From NCBI GenBank assembly GCA_002772745.1, contig PFDV01000009.1, positions 1 through 42,212 of the forward strand: a stretch of 42,212 nucleotides of DNA, given 5' to 3'. The notes under the pieces are model-generated. The model was not told the DNA's origin and searched no databases. It worked only from the letters and a program-made list of their open reading frames with translations. Shown here one piece after another: positions 15,277-25,200 of the stretch (within the stretch, counting starts at the first letter, position 1; every line of letters starts with the position of its first letter). A program made the position numbers and the translations under genes. This stretch comes from Candidatus Peregrinibacteria bacterium CG10_big_fil_rev_8_21_14_0_10_55_24 (GTDB taxonomy: Bacteria > Patescibacteriota > Gracilibacteria > Peribacterales > Peribacteraceae).

Positions 15277-15639
15277 TTGATTGTGCGTCAAACGCCTACC
15301 TCATTACCGGCACTCGCTCAGAGGACGACACTCGGCCATATGGTAAACCAGAGCACGGTGCTCCTCATGTTCTCCATCGGTGCCATTATCCTCACACTCG
15401 CGCTTCTGATTCTTTTCCATCAGAACTCCAATGCAACCAAGGGATATTTGCTGAGAAACCTGGAACGGGAGCGTTCACAATTGCTCCTAGAGGAAGAGGT
15501 GCTCAAGATGCAGGTGGCGGGAGCTCAGGCGCTCAAGAGCCTGGAAGAGGAATCGCAAATCCAAACGATGATGCCGCTCAAGGATCCGCGCTACACGCAG
15601 GGCGATGCAACCGTGGCAGACAGCGGGGACGACTCGTAG
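15277..15639 (+). CDS. FtsL/FtsB-like single-span division protein (putative)
   Basis: 120 residues from TTG 15277 (GTG 15283 is an alternative, 11 nt from the -10). A short cytoplasmic N-terminus, one membrane segment at ~28-47 (VLLMFSIGAIILTLALLILF) and a charged coiled coil at ~55-95 (LLRNLERERSQLLLEEEVLKMQ) give the FtsL/FtsB layout. These proteins are short and diverge quickly, so the call rests on topology plus position directly after rsmH, as in the dcw cluster. No ftsI or mur genes follow, so the cluster is broken here. The C-terminal tail (MMPLKDPRYTQGDATVADSG) is not typical of the family. Confidence 0.55.
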   Translation: MIVRQTPTSLPALAQRTTLGHMVNQSTVLLMFSIGAIILTLALLILFHQNSNATKGYLLRNLERERSQLLLEEEVLKMQVAGAQALKSLEEESQIQTMMPLKDPRYTQGDATVADSGDDS

Positions 15640-15701
15640 AATATTGCAAAATACTATAAATATTTAAGCAAGTGTAACCCAGGGCGGGGAAGAGCGTATT
15701 G

Positions 15702-15710
15702 TGCTATACT
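15702..15710 (+). promoter_or_regulatory. Extended -10 (TGCTATACT) for Cys-rich surface protein A (leaderless)
   Basis: Hexamer 15705-15710 ends 8 nt before ATG 15719. Confidence 0.6.
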
Positions 15711-15718
15711 TTTGGGAA

Positions 15719-17740
15719 ATGCATACCAAATCCGCAAAGCGCTTGGTGGGCGTAATCGGAACACTGTGCGTCTTGGCATGGGTCATTGCGGTTATTCCAA
15801 ATGCCGTGCCTCAGTGGCATGCACAGCTGAGCTGCGTTGGCAAACCCTATGGTTCTCCAGGCTGCCCGCTCAAGATGTCGAGCACGACATCGAGTGCTGC
15901 AACCGCGCTCATTCCGGCGCACTGTGGAGACGGCGTCATCAACGAAGACGAGGAATGCGATCAAGGGAGGTTTAACGGTGTCAGTAACTGCACCACGATG
16001 TGTACGCTCCTTTACTGCGGGGATGGCAGAGTGACGGCATTTATCGGCGAGGAATGCGAACCGGAAACTCAGGAAATCTATGTGATTGATCCTTCCACAG
16101 GCCAGTTGACCACGGAGGTGCAGTTCATTGTGCGGGAGTGTGGAACAATTTGCGAAGCACCTTTGTGCAATGATGACGGAGAATGTATTGGGGGCTGCAA
16201 GATTGCGTTCCTTCCTGCATGTCCAGTTGTCACGGGCGATACCGTTGCCGCTTTGCCATCCGTACAGGAAGCGGTTATCAATGACAACGCGTCCTCACAG
16301 GGAGCCATTCCGGGTATTTCTTTTGAGGATGGCGCATCTCAATCGAGTGTGCTCGCGCCAACGACTACGCAGGATTCTCAACATGCAGCTGCCCAAACAC
16401 TCACACAACAGACGACAACATCCGGTGTGTGCGGAAACGGCATTCGTGAACTCGGTGAGGAATGTGATGATGGGAACGCCGTGAATACGGATTCTTGCTC
16501 GAACCAATGTAAGAGGCCGGAATGCGGAAACAGTGTTCGCGAAGAAAAAGAGGAATGTGACGATGGTAATCAGAACAACTTCGACGAATGCCCCAACGAT
16601 TGTCGATTGGCTGTCTGCGGCGATGGCGTTCGCGAAGGGACAGAACAGTGTGATGATGGGAATCGCATCAACACCGATGAATGTCCAAATTCTTGCAAGC
16701 TCACATTCTGCGGAGACGGTGTGCGTGAAGGGAGAGAAGAATGCGATGATGGGAACAAGAACAATTTTGACTCGTGTCCAAACGATTGCTCGTTTGCGAT
16801 TTGCGGAGACGGAATTCGTGAAGGACAAGAGGAGTGTGATGACGGGAACGCCGTTGACACGGACGGTTGTACGAATGATTGTCGAGTCGTTCGTTGCGGG
16901 GACGGCATTATCCAAGTAGGTGAGGAATGCGATGATGGAAACAAGATCAACAATGACTCTTGCACGAATGAGTGCTTGCGTTCGCAATGCGGAGACGGAT
17001 TTGTTCAAACGGGAGAAGAGTGTGATGACGGTAATGCCATCAATACCGATGCATGTACCAACTTCTGCAGGAGGGCATCGTGCGGAGACCGCTATGTTCA
17101 AGTAGGCGAAGAATGCGATGATGGGAACAAGAATGCTTTCGACGAGTGTCCCGCAGATTGCTTACTCTCGGTCTGTGGCGACGGCGTCTGGGAAGGGAAG
17201 GAAGAATGTGACGACGGAAACAAGAGTAACTTTGACGAATGCCCCAATGATTGCGAACTCCCAGTGTGTGGTGATGGCGTACGTGAGGGGCGTGAGCAGT
17301 GTGACGATGGAAATCTCATCGATGATGATTCCTGTCCAAATTACTGCCGGTTACCGGTGTGCGGGAACAAGATTATGGAAGCAGGTGAGGAATGCGATGA
17401 CGGGAACACAGCAGATGGAGACGGTTGTTCCTCCGTATGCTTGAGCGAGTCTGTCTGTGGAAACGGAATCATCGAAGAAGGGGAAGAGTGCGACGGTGGA
17501 GAAGAGTGCACTCCCGAATGTACAATCATTGCTTTCCTCTCGACAGGGGCAGGAAAGACCACCGCGGCGGGAGGGATCGCAGGTGGGCTACTTTTCCTCA
17601 TTCTGGGTATACGGCTTTTCCTTTCCAGTGTCTTACCTGCGTTAAAAAAATCATTCGGCGGTTCTGTTGGAGCAGTTTCACTGGACGATATTCCTCTGGA
17701 TGAACTCGAAATGCCGTGGCACCGTTGGGATAAAACCTAA
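15719..17740 (+). CDS. Surface protein A: tandem Cys-rich DUF4215-type repeats
   Basis: 673 residues. Residues ~8-33 are a signal anchor. Residues ~65-125 hold a divergent Cys-rich module (CDQGRFNGVSNCTTMCTLLYCGDG), followed by a Thr/Gln/Ala-rich spacer. From residue 238 there are 11 near-regular repeats of 31 residues with the frame CGDGxxxxxEECDDGNxxxxDxCxxxC, plus a twelfth shortened one; each carries four Cys and an acidic cluster that could bind Ca2+. The C-terminus has STGAG, a hydrophobic span (GGIAGGLLFLILGIRLFL) and a ~50-residue acidic tail, so it is probably membrane-attached with the array outside. A GTG at 15701 is in frame, but the extended -10 overlaps it, so ATG 15719 is preferred. 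Function unknown; adhesion or envelope structure is a guess. Confidence 0.85.
   Translation: MHTKSAKRLVGVIGTLCVLAWVIAVIPNAVPQWHAQLSCVGKPYGSPGCPLKMSSTTSSAATALIPAHCGDGVINEDEECDQGRFNGVSNCTTMCTLLYCGDGRVTAFIGEECEPETQEIYVIDPSTGQLTTEVQFIVRECGTICEAPLCNDDGECIGGCKIAFLPACPVVTGDTVAALPSVQEAVINDNASSQGAIPGISFEDGASQSSVLAPTTTQDSQHAAAQTLTQQTTTSGVCGNGIRELGEECDDGNAVNTDSCSNQCKRPECGNSVREEKEECDDGNQNNFDECPNDCRLAVCGDGVREGTEQCDDGNRINTDECPNSCKLTFCGDGVREGREECDDGNKNNFDSCPNDCSFAICGDGIREGQEECDDGNAVDTDGCTNDCRVVRCGDGIIQVGEECDDGNKINNDSCTNECLRSQCGDGFVQTGEECDDGNAINTDACTNFCRRASCGDRYVQVGEECDDGNKNAFDECPADCLLSVCGDGVWEGKEECDDGNKSNFDECPNDCELPVCGDGVREGREQCDDGNLIDDDSCPNYCRLPVCGNKIMEAGEECDDGNTADGDGCSSVCLSESVCGNGIIEEGEECDGGEECTPECTIIAFLSTGAGKTTAAGGIAGGLLFLILGIRLFLSSVLPALKKSFGGSVGAVSLDDIPLDELEMPWHRWDKT
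16430..17521 (+). repeat. 93-bp tandem repeat array (12 units)
   Basis: Period 31 codons, eleven units of 31-32 residues and a shortened twelfth; starts at the Cys codon 16430. Units are conserved in the Cys/Asp/Gly codons and variable between them. Coding array, not CRISPR. Confidence 0.9.
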
Positions 17741-17751
17741 TCTGTAACAGA

Positions 17752-19152
17752 CTATAGCGTTCGCACCTGCACGCTGGGGGCGAATCCGGAATCGGAAATC
17801 GGGATGTCGGAGAGGATTACAACGCTGTCTCCATCATGGAGAAAGCCACGTTCCTTTGCGCAGGAAAAGCCATTCTGTACCGTTGTCTCGGGATCTGCGA
17901 AAGGAACGCAAAGCGGTAGGACGCCGTAAGCGAGTTGGAGTGATCGCTGACGCTCAGGAGTATTGGTACAGGCGATAATAGGCAGAGAGGGTCGGAACTT
18001 GCTGATCTCCAGAACCGTCCGGCCAGTTTTGGTGAATGCGACAATGGCAACTGCTTTCGATGCCTGTGCAAGGCTGACTGCTGCTTCGCTTCGGCCTTCC
18101 CGCTCGTCATGTACAGGTTCTGCACGTCGTGAGAAGCGTGCGATATGTTCCTCGGTTCTCTGCTGGATTCGCGCCATAGCCTCCACTGCTCGGATGGGGA
18201 ATTTTCCGCTTGCCGTTTCGCCGGAAAGCATGGTGGCGTCCGCTCCGGTCATGACGGCATAGGCGACATCCGTGACCTCCGCTCTCGTGGGCATGGGGTG
18301 TTCCGTCATGCTCTCGAGCATATGTGTGGCAACAATGACCGGTGTGCCGCGGTCACGGCACCGCAAAACGATATCATCTTGGATGATGGGGAGTTCCTCA
18401 AAGGGGAGATCTGCACCCAGGTCTCCGCGTGCGACCATGATGGCATCCGATACATCAATAATCTCTGCAATGTTCTCCACCGCCTGGCGTGTTTCCACCT
18501 TCGTAATGATTTGCATTGGAGAGCCGCGTTCCTCCAGAAAAGTGCGCACGCTCTGTACCTCACCTGCGTTACGGATGAATGAAAGCGCAACAAAATCTGC
18601 TTTTTGTTCGCAGGTAAAGGCAATGTCCTCCCAATCTTTTTCGGTGATGGACGGCAGATCAATGTCTGCGCCGGGCAAATTGATGTGACGACGACTCCCG
18701 ATAGAACCATCGTCTTGGGACCGCGCGACCACCGATCCGTCTGCGCGGATATCGACGATGTCGAGCGCCATTTCTCCATTGTCGATGAGGATGCGATCGG
18801 TTTCCGGAACATCCGCGTAAAAGCGATCATAGTTCACGGTGATGACGGTGCGCTCCTCGTTGTCGAGCGGGTGCGGGGAGAAAACGACCTCTTGCCCTTT
18901 GGTAATCTCTATTGGGTACTGGACGACTCCGGTGCGAATTTCCGCCCCTTTCGTATCGAACATGATGGCGACGGCATAGCCGTAATCCTGATTGATCTTG
19001 CGAATATCCTCGATGATTGTCTTGCAATCATCTTGCGTTCCATGTGAGAGGTTGAGCCTTGCGACCGTCATGCCAGCGTCACAGAGCGCTTTGAGGGTTT
19101 GTGCGCTTCTGCATGCAGGTCCGATGGTACACACGATTTTTGTGAGCCGCAT
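17752..19152 (-). CDS. pyk: Pyruvate kinase
   Basis: 466 residues, the standard bacterial length without a C-terminal PEP-utiliser domain. It converts phosphoenolpyruvate and ADP to pyruvate and ATP. Visible: MRLTKIVCTIGPACRS, MTVARLNLSHG, MFDTKGAEIRTG, IITKVETRQAVENI (catalytic Lys), MVARGDLGAD and DVAYAVMTGADATMLSGETASGKFPIRAVEAM. The frame is open to 19209, but TGCTACACT at 19162-19170 places transcription start next to ATG 19152, which is also the family N-terminus. It is the only minus-strand gene inside the surface-protein region and is convergent with protein A; the 11-bp gap is a tiny palindrome (TCTG-TAA-CAGA). Confidence 0.95.
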   Translation of the reverse strand: MRLTKIVCTIGPACRSAQTLKALCDAGMTVARLNLSHGTQDDCKTIIEDIRKINQDYGYAVAIMFDTKGAEIRTGVVQYPIEITKGQEVVFSPHPLDNEERTVITVNYDRFYADVPETDRILIDNGEMALDIVDIRADGSVVARSQDDGSIGSRRHINLPGADIDLPSITEKDWEDIAFTCEQKADFVALSFIRNAGEVQSVRTFLEERGSPMQIITKVETRQAVENIAEIIDVSDAIMVARGDLGADLPFEELPIIQDDIVLRCRDRGTPVIVATHMLESMTEHPMPTRAEVTDVAYAVMTGADATMLSGETASGKFPIRAVEAMARIQQRTEEHIARFSRRAEPVHDEREGRSEAAVSLAQASKAVAIVAFTKTGRTVLEISKFRPSLPIIACTNTPERQRSLQLAYGVLPLCVPFADPETTVQNGFSCAKERGFLHDGDSVVILSDIPISDSGFAPSVQVRTL

Positions 19153-19161
19153 CGCTAGGGG

Positions 19162-19170
19162 AGTGTAGCA
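19162..19170 (-). promoter_or_regulatory. Extended -10 (TGCTACACT) for pyk (leaderless)
   Basis: Hexamer 19162-19167 ends 9 nt before ATG 19152. Confidence 0.55.
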
Positions 19171-19183
19171 GGTTTTTGTCTTC

Positions 19184-19202
19184 ATAGAGCGGTCAGCTCT
19201 AT
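19184..19202. promoter_or_regulatory. Inverted repeat over the pyk -35 region (candidate operator)
   Basis: ATAGAGC and GCTCTAT (7-bp perfect arms) around GGTCA. At normal spacing the pyk -35 would fall at about 19185-19190, inside the left arm. It lies in the divergent region between pyk and surface protein B and could regulate either. Confidence 0.4.
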
Positions 19203-19267
19203 AGATCAATTATAACATATAACTGCATTTATGTAAAATTCAAGGAGGAGAGGGAAAAGGGAAAATA

Positions 19268-19276
19268 TGCTATAAT
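19268..19276 (+). promoter_or_regulatory. Extended -10 (TGCTATAAT) for surface protein B
   Basis: Hexamer 19271-19276 ends 12 nt before ATG 19289. No -35 is evident; the position holds a purine-rich run. Confidence 0.6.
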
Positions 19277-19288
19277 TTTGAGATTGAC

Positions 19289-22200
19289 ATGCTAAAAACA
19301 CACAATCCACTCCGACGGCTTCTATTGGGTTCACTCATCGTGGTGATCGGCGCAGGAACGGGGATATTCTTCCAGAACTGGCAGCTGCATTACCTTGAGA
19401 GGGCTCAGGCAAGCTGTGCCAGTCCGGCATGGACAAAGCATGTAATCTCTGGAACCTACGATACTGCACAGGGAATGTATGCAACGGATATCGATGGAGA
19501 CCTGGACATGGATATCGTGAGCACGGCATTTTCCCAAAATGATGTCACGTGGTGGGAGAACGACGGATCCGAGACATTCACTGAATATACGATTGCAGGT
19601 TCATTTTCCGGAGCACATGATGTTCATGCGATTGATGTCGATGCTGATGGTGATATTGATGTTATCGGGGCAGGATTCGTAGGCGATCAAATTGGCTGGT
19701 GGGAGAACGACGGTTCCGAGAACTTCAGTGAGCACATCATCGATTCCAACTTTGACGGGGCGCAGGGAGTTCATGCCATTGACGTCGATGGCGATGCCGA
19801 CATCGACATCCTCGGGGCGGCATTCGGGACCTTGTTTAGCGGCGAGATCACCTGGTGGGAGAACGATGGCTCGGAGAATTTCACCGAACACACCATCGAC
19901 ACTAGTTTCTACGGCGGAGAAGACGTTCATGCCATTGATGTTGATGGTGATTCGGACATTGATATTTTGGGAGCCACGTTCTTTGCCAGCGAAATCACTT
20001 GGTGGGAGAACGACGGCTTCGAGAATTTCACCAAACGCGTTATTCAGTCAGGGTACGATGGCACGGAAGATGTCGATGGAAGCGATGTGGATGGGGATGG
20101 CGATATCGACGTGTTGGGGACATCCACCAATCTCAGTGAAATTACCTGGTGGGAGAACGACGGCTCGGAGAACTTTACCGAGCACACCATTGATGCTGCA
20201 TTCAACGGTGCACGTGGAGTCCAGGCAACCGACGTTGATGGTGATGGGGATGTCGATGTCATAGGAGGCTCCGTCTACGACGGTGTTTCTTGGTGGGAGA
20301 ATGACGGTTCGGAAAACTTCGCAGGCAGCACGGTTGATGCGTCATTCAGCGCGGCAGACATCTTTACCATTGATATGGATGGCGATGGGGATGCAGACAT
20401 TCTGGGAACGGACGACGCCGCAGACGATCTTGTGTGGTGGGAGCAGACGTGCGCTGCCAATACCGACCAGCTCCACTTCCGCTGGCGCGACGACACGACC
20501 GCGCTCAACACGGATGGGGGTTGGCTTGCAGCAGAGGATGCACACATAGCCGATGGAGTGGAAGGTACGACGTACCGTCTGCGCTTTGATGTTGCGAACA
20601 CCGGTGATGCTGCTGAGGCGGGAGCACGTTCGTATCAGATTCAATTCGGCGAGAAATCGACGACGTGCGCGGCCATCGGTTCTTGGGCCGCTCTTAACGA
20701 GGTAGGCGATGCTTTCGAGCTGGTGGATTCTTCGAATTTCTCCAGTGGGCAGGCAACGACAGCTCTCTTCTCAAACTCAGAAGGATACACATTCACAGCG
20801 GGAGAAGGACTGGATACCAACGATGCATCTGGTCCCGTCGGACCGATGAACGCAAGTGTGTATACGGAGATGGAGTACAGCATTCAGGCGACGACAAGCG
20901 CCGTTGGAGGGATGACGTACTGTTTCCGGCTGTACGACTTCGTAGCCAGCACGCTGGATACGTACACGGTGTATCCGGAGATGACTATCCTTGAATCCGA
21001 TACCGACCAGCTCCACTTCCGCTGGCGCGACGACACGACCGCGCTCAATACCGACGGCGGCTGGCTCGCCGCACAGGATTCTGCAATCACAGATGCTGTG
21101 CAGGGGGATACGTACCGCATCCGCATGGAGGTGGCCAATGCGGGCGGTTCCGCGGAATCCGCCGCACGTACGTACAAGATCCAGTACGGAGAAAAATCCA
21201 CAACGTGCTCTGCAATCGGTTCCTGGACCGATGTGGATACGAGTAACGCATTCGAGATGAGCGATTCTGCCGAGATCACCAACGGTGCGGCAACAACGGC
21301 GCTCCTCACAAACTCAGAGAGCTATACCTTCATCGCAGGGAAAGGCCAGGACACGAGCAACACTACGGCTTCCATCGGTCCGATGAATGCGGATACCTAC
21401 ACCGAAATCGAGTACAGCGTTACACCTACAACTTCCACCTCTGCGAATACCTCCTATTGTTTCCGCCTCTACGATACGACGGCGGGAAGCGCACTAGACA
21501 CCTACACGCAGTATCCCAGTCTGATAATCGGCGCCCCGACCACCGACCAGCTCCACTTCCGCTGGCGTGACGACACGACCGCCCTCAACACCGACGGTGG
21601 GTGGTTGGCTGCGGAGGATACGGCAATCACCGATGCTGTGCAGGGAGATACCTACCGCATCCGCATGGAGGTGGCGAATACCGGGGAGGCCATCGAAGCT
21701 GCTGCGCGAACGTATAAAGTTCAGTATGGAGTGAAAGCCACGACCTGTGCGGCAATCGGATCATGGACAGACGTGGATACGGGGAATGCATTCACGATGA
21801 GTGACTCTGGGCAAATCACGAACGGTGGAGCGACAACTGCTCTCCTCACAAACTCGGAGAGCTACACCTTCACCGCAGGGAAAGGCCAGGACACGGGCAA
21901 CACCACCGCGGCGATCGGCCCCATGAATCCGAGCGCCTACACGGAGATCGAGTACGGCATCACGCCAACAACTTCGACAACAGCTAACACTGCTTACTGC
22001 TTCCGTCTCTATGACACGACTGATGGTGCTGTGCTGGATACGTACTCCCAGTACCCCAGCCTCACAATCGGCAATCCCGAAACGAATCAGCTCCACTACC
22101 GCTGGAGCAATGATAGTTATGTCTTGAACAGCACGGACGCGAATCGATGGCTCGCAGCGGCGGATACCGCAGTGAGTGATGTGATTCAGGGTGACACCTA

Positions 22201-25200
22201 CCGCATTCGCATGGAGGTGGCGAATACCGGAGAGGCACGTGAATCTTCAGCGAAAGCTTATCAACTTCAGTATGGTGTCCTCAGCACTACCTGTGCCGCC
22301 ATCGGATCTTGGACGAATGTCTCGGCATCATCGGATGCCATTGATATGGTTGAGACGTCTCAGTTCGTTAACCTCGATGCCACAACGGCCGTGCTCGCCA
22401 ATAGTGAAGGATACGGCTTCGTCGCTGGTCAGGGGCTTGAGCTCCAGGACCAGTCCGATGCCATCGGACCCCTCACGGTGCAGCAGTACACGGAGTTGGA
22501 ATTCAGCATCAAGCCGACAGCGAGTGCGCCTGCCTCTACGACGTACTGCCTTCGCCTCATAAACGTCATGGGTGGCGGGGCACTCGATGCGTACACGTCG
22601 TACCCCACATTCACCGTTGGGGCTCCCGACACCACGCAGCTGCATTTCCGCTTCCGCGACGACACGATTGCCCTCAACACCGATGGAGGGTGGTTAGCTG
22701 CAGCAGACACCGCAATTACTGATGTCACCCAGGGAGATACGTACCGTATCAGGGTGGAGGTGGCTAATACCGGGGAAGCAGCGGAAGCTGCTGTTCGTAC
22801 CTACAAGATCCAGTTCGGAGAGCGGTCCACGACCTGTGGTGCCATCGGCACCTGGACGGATGTGGATGCCGGGAATGCATTCACGATGAACGATTCCACA
22901 CAGATCACCAACGGTGCGGCAACGACGGCGCTCCTCGCGAACTCCGAGAGTTACACCTTCACCGCAGGTACAGGCCAAGACACAGGAAACACCACCGCTT
23001 CCATCGGACCGATGAATGCGAGCACGTACACGGAGATCGAGTACAGCATCAAGCCGACGGCGATGTCGTTCCCCAATACGACCTACTGTTTCCGCCTCTA
23101 CGATACGACGGCTGGAGCAACGCTGGATACCTACACGCAGTACCCCAGCCTGACGATCGGTGCTCCCACCAACGATCAGCTCCACTACCGTTGGCGCGAC
23201 GATACGGCTGCTCTCAACGTGAGTAGCGGATGGCTGGCGGCGGAGGACACGGCAATTGGTGAAGCTGTGACCACAAGCACCTATCGTCTGCGCGTAGAAG
23301 TGGCGAATAGAGGAGATGCAGTGGAGGAGGATTCGCGCACGTACAAACTCCAGTTCGGGGAAAAATCAACGACGTGCAGTGCCATCGGCTCGTGGACAGA
23401 CGTGGATGCGAGCAATGCCTTCGAACTCTCTGATTCTGCAAACTTTACACATGGCGATGCGACAACGGCGTTGCTTGCGAACTCGGAGAGCTACACCTTT
23501 ACAGCAGGTGAAGGTTTGGACACGAGTAACACATCCAGTGCCATCGGACCACTGGAGACATCTCAGTACACCGAGTTCGAGTATAGCATCTCTCCTTCGG
23601 ATAGCGTCGGTAGTAGCACCACGTACTGCTTCCGTCTCTACGACACCACGGCAGGGAGCGCGCTCGATGCGTATTCGCAGTACCCCGAACTCACGACGGA
23701 TAGCCCCGCCGTGCCGACGCCCGTCACCGTGCAACTCAGCTACCGGTGGCGTGATGATAGTACAGCGCTCAACACGGACGGAGGCTGGCTGGCTGCGGAG
23801 GACACGGCCATTGCCGACGTGCGCCAAGATGCCACGCGTCGCATCCGCATACGAGTGGCGAACACTGGTAATGGACAGGAGAGCGCGGCCCGCACGTACA
23901 AGATTCAGTACGGCCAGAGGGCAACGACGTGCGGTGCCATCGGCTCGTGGACGGATGTGAATACGGGGAATGCATTCATCATGACAGGATCCATGCTCAT
24001 CACGAACGGAGAGGCAACATCCGCTTTACTCAGCAATGCACAGGGATACACCTTCACCGTAGGTGCAGCGCAAGATACATCGAATACGAGCGGCTCTATC
24101 GGGCCACTGGGCTCCGAGTACACCACCGAGCTTGAGTACAGCATCGAACCCACAACGAATGCGAGTGCGGAGGCTACCTACTGTTTCCGTCTCTACGACA
24201 CAACAGCAGGCGCCGCACTCGATACGTACACAGAGTACCCCAGCCTGACGATCGGATCTGCGAACACCAACCAACTCCACTTCCGCTGGCGCGATGACAC
24301 CGCCGGACTCAACGATGATAATGGATGGCTTGCCGTGGAGGACACCGCAATCACCGGTGTCGTCCAGGGTGATACCTACCGTATCCGCATCGAGGTTGCG
24401 AATACCGGAGAAGCGGCGCAATCCGTGGGGAAGAACTACCAGATCCAGTACGGAGAAAAATCCACGACCTGCTCCGCCATTGGTACGTGGACAGCGCTCG
24501 AAGATGCTTCCGATGAGTTCGGCATGGTTGCATCAGCAATGTTTACGCATCTGGATACAACGACGCAGCTCTTTGCAAACAGCGAAGAGTACACCTTTGT
24601 AACAGGCTATGGTCTCTCTGAATCCGACCATCCGCCGGATGTTTTGACGGCTTTGAATGCTTCTTCGTTCATGGAGATTGAGTATAGCTTCACGCCTACA
24701 ACAGATACTGCGGCGGGGACGACGTACTGCCTGCGCCTCTACGATTTGAGCGGGGGGAGCGCTCTCGATACCTACACGCAGTACCCCGAGCTCACCATAG
24801 GCGATCCTCTCACGAAGCAACTCCACTTCCGCTGGCGCGACGATACGGCAGCTCTCAATGCCGACAGTGGTTGGCTGGCGGCACAGGACACCGCAATTGC
24901 CGATGTCACTCAGGGGGAAACGTACCGTGTCCGTCTCTCCATTGCCAATGCCGGAGGCGCTGTGGAAGACCCGCGCTCTTACCAGCTCCAGTTCGGTGAA
25001 AGGAGCACGACTTGCTCCGCAATTGGTTCATGGACGAACGTTGGGGAAGGAGGCGGAGCATTCGACATGTCCGATACCGCGCAGTTCGTCAATGGTGCGG
25101 CAACCACCGCTCTCATGGCCAATGGCGAGGGATACACGTTCGCAGCAGGACAAGGTGCGGATACGACCGATACCATGGGGCCATTTACCGCCCTCAGCCC

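Noticed and set aside
16430-17521. Regular 93-bp repeats, considered as CRISPR or satellite
   Set aside because: The repeat is a whole-codon coding period with conserved Cys/Asp/Gly and no constant-repeat/variable-spacer pattern; no cas genes nearby.
19242-19248. AAGGAGG, a perfect Shine-Dalgarno-like sequence
   Set aside because: It lies 40 nt before ATG 19289 and upstream of the -10, so it is probably not transcribed; no start codon follows at suitable spacing except a three-codon frame.
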